Of a DNA stretch of 64,000 nucleotides, positions 57,816 through 64,000 are shown piece after piece. Every line of letters begins with the position of its first letter. Within the stretch, counting starts at the first letter, position 1. Under the pieces are notes generated by a model. The model was not told where the DNA came from. It saw only the letters and a list, made by a program, of their open reading frames with translations, and did no database searches. Position numbers and translations under genes: made by a program. Source of the DNA: Codonopsis lanceolata (taxonomy: Eukaryota; Streptophyta; Magnoliopsida; Asterales; Campanulaceae); assembly GCA_013146195.2 (NCBI GenBank), contig CM028378.1, positions 81,836,295 to 81,900,294 of the forward strand. Reading direction: 5' to 3'.

Positions 57816-58527
57816 TCAACAACCCAAAAACAAATTGGACATTTTATCATGCAAGAATCCAAAATCAAAATCAAGAGTATACTTATCTAGTGCTTTTATA
57901 GCTTTACCAATCTTTTTCTCTTTCCTCAAAACCCTAACCTTGTCTTTCTCCTCCTTCAATTCCTCCAGAGTCTTCACAATCTTTTCCTCCTCAGCTCCAT
58001 TCCTAAATTTACCTTTTCCTTTCTTTCGGGATAACCGATTTCCCTTCGATTTCTTCTTCGGTCTCTTCTTTTTTTCTCGCTCCCTCACATCAAACCCCAT
58101 TGAATACGGTAGAAAATCTCAAGAAAATCCTTGAAGTAGCCGAACTAGATGATGACTTTGACATTGGAAGCGAGGGTTTTGGGGTGGTTTTGGTGTAGCC
58201 AAAGCGCCGCCGAATAAAACCCTTCCTTGTCCGACTTTTCGGTATCTCTAACCACTCTCAGGTTACAAATCCGTTTCAGCGTTGTCGACAGGTTGTGGGC
58301 CCAAGCCGATTCCAGCCATCCGATGAAAGCTTCCCGTGGGGAGTCAAGTATGACGTGGAAAATGAAATCTAGACAGGGGTTTACGGTGGACAAGAACGTA
58401 TGTGATAAATTTTCCGTCAAACCCATCATCGATGGGTTCCCGATGGAGTCCTCGTGATCATCGGATGATTCCATTTCGGTGTCGGTGGGATCCACTTGGG
58501 GTTTTTCGTTGAGGTCGAGGTTTTGGG
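57816..58527 (-). pseudogene. DUF2828 family protein, broken remnant
   Basis: The N-terminal part reads LDLNEKPQVD, MMGLTENLSHTFLSTVNPCLDFIFHVI, WLESAWAHNLSTTLKRICNLRVVRDTEKSDKEGFYSAALWLHQNHPKTLASNV, which are the hallmark blocks of plant DUF2828. A TAG follows (58,149-58,151), then FGYFKDFLEIFYRI, a frameshift, and VLRKEKKIGKAIKALDKYTLDF with a final FLHDKMSNLF. Functional family members are about 600-700 residues, so the C-terminal half is missing. The family's function is unknown. The 5' edge coincides with a MITE start at 58,528. Confidence 0.78.
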
Positions 58528-58985
58528 TAGGGCTGTCAAATAGGGCAAAAGCCCGCATGCATGCCCGTCCCGCCACCTATTAGGGGCGGGTTGGGCCAAT
58601 GAAATGAAAGACCCATTTGTTATCTTAGATGAAAATGATCAAAAAGACATCAATGCCCTTTGTGTTGTTTGTGTGCACATATTGGAACTAAATAAATTAA
58701 TTTGTTTGTGTGTACATATTGAAACTAAAATTAAAAAAAAAAGATTAATTTATTCATTTCATTTCACCACCACTGAACTCGTCACCGATGATGCTGGTGA
58801 CAGCTTGATCTCCCCAACCCAAAACTAGAGCTGTCAAAACGGCCTTACGGGGTGGGTTTACCTGCGGGCCTGAAAAGCCTGCTGTTAGCCGGGGCGGGGC
58901 GGGAAAGCCCACAAACATGACGGTCCCTAAAACTCATAGCCCAACCCGCCTAGTGTAAGGCCGCGGGCGAAACGGGAAAACCCGT
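58528..58985. mobile_element. Probable hAT-like MITE pieces
   Basis: Two TAG(G/A)GCTGTCAAA termini occur, at 58,528 and 58,828, each followed by GGGCGGG/GCCCG-rich sequence, the usual look of GC-tagged hAT MITEs. Matching inverted right ends and target duplications could not be fixed. Confidence 0.45.
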
Positions 58986-58989
58986 AAAA

Positions 58990-59150
58990 AATTGAATTTA
59001 TTTCTGACCCCTGCATTTCACTGTTTTACGCATCCTGCCTTGTCTTTTGCATTTTTAAACTCTGTAACTTGACATTTGTTAAGTTTTAACATGCTTTGAT
59101 ATCGCATGTCATGTTACATACCAGGGGGGTACGAAATTGGGGTGTCTACA
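58990..59150 (-). repeat. LTR 5'-end fragment, minus orientation
   Basis: Read on the minus strand it starts TGTAGACACCCCAATTTCGT and runs about 155 bases in common with the start of the plus-strand LTR at 60,912 (shared TTAAAACTTAACAAATGTCAA). It then diverges into GC-rich MITE-like sequence. Its terminus directly abuts the protease fragment. Confidence 0.7.
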
Positions 59151-60911
59151 GTGTGTCCCGAACACACTCCCACATTGCTCGGGGTTGGCTGTGAAGTATC
59201 CCAATGCCACTATTATAATAAGATTTTGCTTGCTGGTGAGGTACTAAGGCAACCGTCTGGAAGCGAGCCATGGAGGGAATTCCCATAATGGCATACGATG
59301 ATTTGAGATCGATGACGAGGAAGGTGATAACCTCCAGCCTTGTGTGCTCCCCATCGCCAATATAAACTTCTAGGTCAACCGTGCCTTTAACTCTAACCTT
59401 GTGATTTGTGAATCCTTCCAGCGTTCTCAAGTAAGGCTTCAAACGAGCATCAATGAGACTGATCTCTTTGAAACAATTATAGTACAACACATCCCGGCAT
59501 GCTCCTGTATCAACTAACACTCGATGCACTTGTCAATTGTTGAACAAAGCTGATACAACTAAAGGCTGCTCGGAGGCTAAAGCTATGCTTGCTAGTTCAC
59601 TGTGAGTGAAGTGAATAGTCTGCTCGCCTAGCCGTGTTACTAGTGGCATGTTCATCACCTTTGAAAGTGATTAAATATGCTTTCCGAGTTGTGTCGAGGT
59701 AGGCTCCTCCTCGAGAATCATGTTGACAGCGACGTGTATTTGAGGGGCATTTCCCCTATTTCCCCCATTTCCTCCCTGAGCAGGAGGATCACGACGATTA
59801 TTTCCATTGTTGTTATTACCCTATTTGAATCTATCAAGACGTTATTGATTGATCAAGCACTATATTTCCTTCTTCATGATAAAACACTCCTTAGTAACAT
59901 GCCCTACATCATTGTGATAAGCACAAAATTTTGTGTTATCCCGTTATTGAGTTGTGTCCGGATTCATGGGGCAGTGAGCAAGAAGATCATTCTGGATCTG
60001 CATCATAATTTCCTCCCTTGAATTATTCAGGTGAGTAAAATGCTGCTCTCTAAATCGTTGAGTTGAATAAGAAGTCCTGTTTCAATCTCTCCAAAAATTA
60101 TTGTTGTTTCCTGAGCTAGGAGTTGCAGTTGCCGCCGAGCTACTCTCTGCTTTATCTTTGCCTTTTCCTTTCTGATCCACCTCTGTCGAGCTGGATAACT
60201 GAGCCCGAGCAAGCATCTCGCCCTGAGTTGCAGGTGGATGCATTACTAACTCCTGTTTTAGGTCCCTACTTTGCATGTTATTCAAAAAACAAAGTGTGAC
60301 CTCCCCTTCAGTCTGCCCGTGACTTGCTCGAGTACCTTTGTGAATCGTTCCACATAACTGTGGGAAGATTCATCAACTCCCTGGACCACCTTACAGAGGT
60401 CAAAAGGACTTTTTGGTAGTGCACCGGCAGAGCCAAATTTGGCTAACAATTTTGTCCTCGGATCCTTCCATGCCATTATATATCCTCTTGGGAATCTTCC
60501 CAACCAGCTCTAAGCTTTACCCTGGATAGCCCCTGCAAACGCTTTCATTTTTAGGGCCTCATTGCTAGTTACCAAGCCAATTTGGGCCTCAAATGAACGT
60601 AACTAATCTCCTGCTCGGGTTTTTCCCGAGTACTTGTCAAAGTTGGGAAAAATAACCCCGTGAGCCGGAGGTGCATTTTCAATCCAGTCCGCAAAAGAGC
60701 TGCCATCCGTTGGTCAGACTGTCCCGTCAGGTTGGCGACCAGCCTCCCATCCATCCATCCTCGCCTGTACGATTTCCAAGACTTCAGCCATTGTCTGAGG
60801 TTGTGCTGGTGGTAATACCGCGGGGATCGCCACGGGCTGAACTATAGCAGCCTGGGGTGCCTCAATTGGTTGTGCTATTATTTGTTGGGGAACCCTTGGT
60901 GGTCTAGGGGC
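59151..60911 (-). pseudogene. Tat-type gag-protease fragment
   Basis: On the minus strand gag reads PRPPRVPQQIIAQPIEAPQ, EVLEIVQARMDGWEAG, KLLAKFGSAGALPKSPFDLCKVVQGVDESSHSYVERFTKVLEQV and the knuckle CAYHNDVGHVTKEC (about 59,893-59,934). The protease follows: VLVDTGACRDVLYYNCF, GFTNHKVRVKGTVDLEVYIGDGEHTRLEVITFLVIDLKSSYAIMGIPSMARF. These blocks match the Tat element's protease at 20,930-21,330. Several stops and frameshifts are present. Both ends are cut by LTR termini in opposite orientations. Confidence 0.8.
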
Positions 60912-62185
60912 ATTGTAGACACCCCAATTTCGTACCCTTGGTATGTGACTGACATAAAATATCAAGAACTGTTAAAACTTAACAAATGTCAAGTTGCAGG
61001 AGTCAAAAATGCGAAAGGAAAAGCGAAATGCGCGAAATAGTGAACTGCAGGAGGGAAAATGCAAAAAGTTGAAACTTGGAAGGCATGATGGTGCCGCACC
61101 AAGGACCCTTGGTGCCGCACCAAGGGGTCCCTTGGCCGCACCATCACTTCTCCTGTGCGCTGCTCTCACATTGAAAATGTACAAGTTTTAAAGCACAGAG
61201 TACAACTCACCGATGCAGGCTGAACAAACGATCAAATGCCCAGCGTATCCTCAGTCTCTACTATAAACAGAGACCCCCGGCCTCTCATTTCACTCGTTCA
61301 GTTTTACGCGATCTTAGATCGCAGCGAAGCTCTGCTTCGTTCCTTCGATAATATTAGTACGAGAGGTGCGAGATAGGTGAGTGGAAGCCCCTATAGTCTC
61401 CAAACCCCGTCCAAACTCTGCCAAATCAAAACCCATAGGTTATAAGTGATCCCTAGCCTAGTTGTTAGGTATCCACCTTACTTCCCCAGTCCATAAATCC
61501 CAAAATAAGCCGTTACTCTGCCCGAGTAACGAGCTAAAAAAGTCAAAAACTAAGTCTAGGTTCCGCCCAACCAAAAAGGCCAAAACCTACCCAAATAAAG
61601 CTATCACTCTGCCCGAGTTGATAAGCCCAAACCCTCAGAAATAAAGTAGTCATTCTGCCCAAATCAACACAACAACACACACAAACAACAAAAAGACTCC
61701 CTCTCCCTGAAGGACAGAGCGAGCACACCGCCGCTCTAAAAGGTAATACCTTTAAGAGCGCCGTTTTATTTATTTATTCACATTTTCTGTCTTTTATTTA
61801 TTTTTAAAAGTTGTTATTTAAATCCGGTGCAATGTAGCCAATATAAGCCGTTGTGCTGCCCGGATTAGATTAGGAAATATTATGTAAAAGAGCCGTTATA
61901 ACGGCCAAATATTCTTAAATGTGTCTGTAATTATTGGAAGGAGACGGCTGCGAGTCCGTAAATAATGTAGCCACGAATGTATTTGTTTAAATTTCCCTTG
62001 TCATAATAATACCTTATTTATTTGCTAGATAAATATAACAATAAGCATACTTCAGCCAAAAACGTTTTGAGACCGAAAGGGCGAGTTGGGTGCCTAGCAC
62101 CTTCCCAACTCGTAACTTAGCCTCCGAACCCGCTTTCTAAAATCTCTGGTTTTCTTTTCTGGTTTTTCTTTATTATTGCCTTAAA
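60912..62185 (+). repeat. Probable LTR of an Ogre/Tat-like element, plus orientation
   Basis: Starts TGTAGACACCCCAATTTCGT. CTACTATAAACAG at about 61,257-61,269 is a likely TATA box, followed by a leader. GGGTGCCTAGCACCTTCCC and AACCCGCTTTC near 62,090-62,140 resemble the 3' part of Ogre-type LTRs. The exact 3' end is uncertain. The first 155 bases are also found inverted at 58,990-59,150. Confidence 0.6.
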
Positions 62186-62189
62186 ATAA

Positions 62190-62210
62190 AGATGGCGACT
62201 CTAAAACTTT
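62190..62210 (+). other. Possible primer-binding site of the Ogre/Tat-like element
   Basis: ATGGCGACTCTAAAACTTTC follows the LTR region. TGGCGACTC is the start of the primer site usual for Ogre/Tat elements, but the rest does not match well. Confidence 0.4.
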
Positions 62211-62217
62211 CAGATAC

Positions 62218-62590
62218 AGTGGGGCCTCGCAACACTCCCTCTTTGCACTTTCCTGTTCTCCCCTAAAAAAAGGAGATACGGGAATGGAGGGGTGATGTAT
62301 TCCCATATCCTGGTATCCCCTAAACAAGGGATAACTTGATGCGGGAAACCCATAGCTCCCATAGTGATCTGAATGGGCCATAAGGCTATTTTTAATAAAT
62401 CCATAGTGGGGGCGTCGCAATATCCTTTCTTGCACTTCTCTATTTTCCCCTAAAGAAAACAGGGGAGAATGAGAATGGAAGGGTAATGCATTCCCATATC
62501 CTGTTATCCCCGAAATAAGGGATAATTTGACATGGAAAACCATTAGTTCCCATTTTGGATACAAAATCCACTCAAGGCAACCGAGGCACA
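62218..62590 (+). repeat. Tandem duplication of about 188 bp in the element leader
   Basis: AGTGGGGCCTCGCAACACTCCC at 62,218 and AGTGGGGGCGTCGCAATATCC near 62,406 start two diverged copies, both with TTCCCATATCCTG and AAGGGATAA. Both lack coding signal. Confidence 0.7.
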
Positions 62591-63010
62591 TTCCAACGTG
62601 CTAATATAGACAGCACTCCTCTCGCACTTTGGATTTCGTCTTCCCTAAACAAGGGAGGGTGGAACGAGAGCGTGGTGTCCCGCATCCGCACGCACGCACA
62701 CCCCTATCCAGGGCGCTGGGCGTCGCACCCCTCGAACCTCACGGGCGACTGGGGGAGTTGTTTTATTTTAAATAAAATGGAGGGCTAGACTCATAAAATA
62801 AAACATTTTTTTGTTTTTATTTGTTTCTGGCTGTAGTATGCTTGTTATATTAATTTACGCATTTCAATAAAGTGTTCCCATTACGGCCGTGGCTATATTT
62901 GTGGATATCATCCTCCATCCGGTAGCGCTCGCTCCGATACATTACGGATATGTTTAAGAGTATAAAAAATCAAAAATCAAAAATATATATAAAAAAATTT
63001 TCAAAAAATC

Positions 63011-63080
<70 letters not shown>

Positions 63081-64000
63081 CATATTACAATAAATTCCGG
63101 GCAGCACAACAAAAGAGCTGGGGCTTTACTTCCGGCTCTATTTTTCATTTATTTATTTCAGTTCATTGTCTTTTTCACTTTATTTTGTACATTTGTGCAT
63201 ATCTGCATTCACTCTGTCATTTTATTCTGGGGACATAGGACCAAAATTTGTAATTAATAGGGATAGATAGTTTCCCCACTTTTCTTTCTATTTCTTAAAA
63301 TGGTGTGCTTGCTTGCTTGCGCTCAAAAAATAAAAAGCCGAGAAAATCCACATAAACAAAGAAGACAGCCATATTTGCTTTATTTTTCTATTTCTGTAAA
63401 ATAAATAAAGGTTTTACTGCTTTCTAAATACCGCACACACGTGCACGCATGTAAATATATTCCGAATCTGCTGTTACCTACACCATGGCCACCTACCCCC
63501 GCATAAGCCAACGTTAGAATGCATATAGTTTTTCAGACACTTCACGCATCGACCGGTTTTTGCATCTTTGAATTGTGGGCCAGCCCCTGTAAAAAAAAAT
63601 ATATAAATATATGTCAAAAAAAAATGCGCAAGTCCGAAAAAATAAAATATATAATATATAAATATAATAATTGCGCACAAAAAAAGAATCAATATAAATA
63701 ATAAACAGGGGCTGATTTATAATTCTCAGATGCTCGACCTAGACCATTTCTGGATGGTGGATCCCGGAAAGAGTATAGGCCCTTCGCCCGACCACCCACC
63801 TCTGGGAGTCGAAAGGCGTGTGAAATACGTTGGTCCTATACTCTGGAGAAAGAATCCACTGTTCCAGGAAAAGTCCTGAGACTGTCAAAATAAAGCAGGT
63901 GCTTATCCGGTCAATTGTAGGGAACATGAAAATAAACATAATAATAAAATATTAATAAAAAGGCACGCTGTACTCCCAGCCCAGATAGCCTCCAAATTTT
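62591..64000 (+). other. Non-coding leader/internal region of the right-edge element
   Basis: AT-rich DNA with an (AT)n tract at 63,025-63,074 and no recognisable domain. Long non-coding 5' regions are common in Ogre/Tat elements, so this probably belongs to the element starting at 60,912. Its gag, if present, lies beyond the window. Confidence 0.4.

Overview
The window is nuclear DNA of a flowering plant, most likely a eudicot. It holds intron-containing genes, a plant PPR protein, an LRR receptor kinase, and a dense pile of plant transposon classes: Tat and Athila Ty3/gypsy, Ty1/copia, L1-type LINE, MULE, hAT and Stowaway MITEs. No gene here looks fully intact. Only the PPR gene at the left edge (1-527, minus) is open as far as it is visible, and it runs out of the window.

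The main architecture is a large inverted duplication of one LRR receptor-kinase locus. The left arm (about 4,520-14,657) carries the gene on the minus strand in four exons. The right arm (33,359 to about 54,705) carries it on the plus strand. The exon structure is preserved: exons 2 and 3 have identical lengths in both copies. Both copies share one nonsense codon (TGA in exon 3), so that lesion probably predates the duplication. The left copy has one more stop (TAA). The right copy has a frameshifted exon 1, a kinase catalytic-loop Asp changed to Asn, a frameshifted C-terminus and two large retroelement insertions. Each arm acts as the empty-site control for the other. Left-only insertions are an hAT MITE in the promoter, a tRNA-like SINE fragment and a 597-bp segment. 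Right-only insertions are a Stowaway MITE, a 7.0-kb non-autonomous LTR element at codon 2-3 of the gene, and a 5.95-kb copia element in exon 4 that itself contains a solo LTR.

The spacer between the arms (14.7-33.4 kb) contains, in order: an hAT MITE with a perfect 8-bp target duplication; a MULE transposase gene with a T-rich tandem-repeat intron, cut off by a Tat-lineage Ty3/gypsy element (gag, protease, RT, two RNase H domains, integrase, all decayed); a 100-N gap; an L1-type LINE on the minus strand; and a 1.6-kb Pack-MULE with 290-bp terminal inverted repeats, a perfect 9-bp target duplication and a captured F-box gene fragment.

Right of the duplication (54.7-64 kb) lie an Athila LTR, primer site and partial gag, a decayed DUF2828 gene, a Tat-like gag-protease fragment flanked by two divergent LTR ends, and the LTR and leader of an Ogre/Tat-like element running off the right edge.

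The inferred order of events is: receptor-kinase gene with early MITEs, first nonsense mutation, inverted duplication, non-autonomous Tat-like insertion (its LTRs are clearly diverged), copia insertion (its two 219-bp LTRs differ at 4 positions by eye), then the solo LTR inside copia. The two Tat-type elements in the middle share an unusual 3' region. One codes for pol; the other has replaced coding capacity with three tandem-repeat arrays. No CRISPR, operon or complete RNA gene is present.
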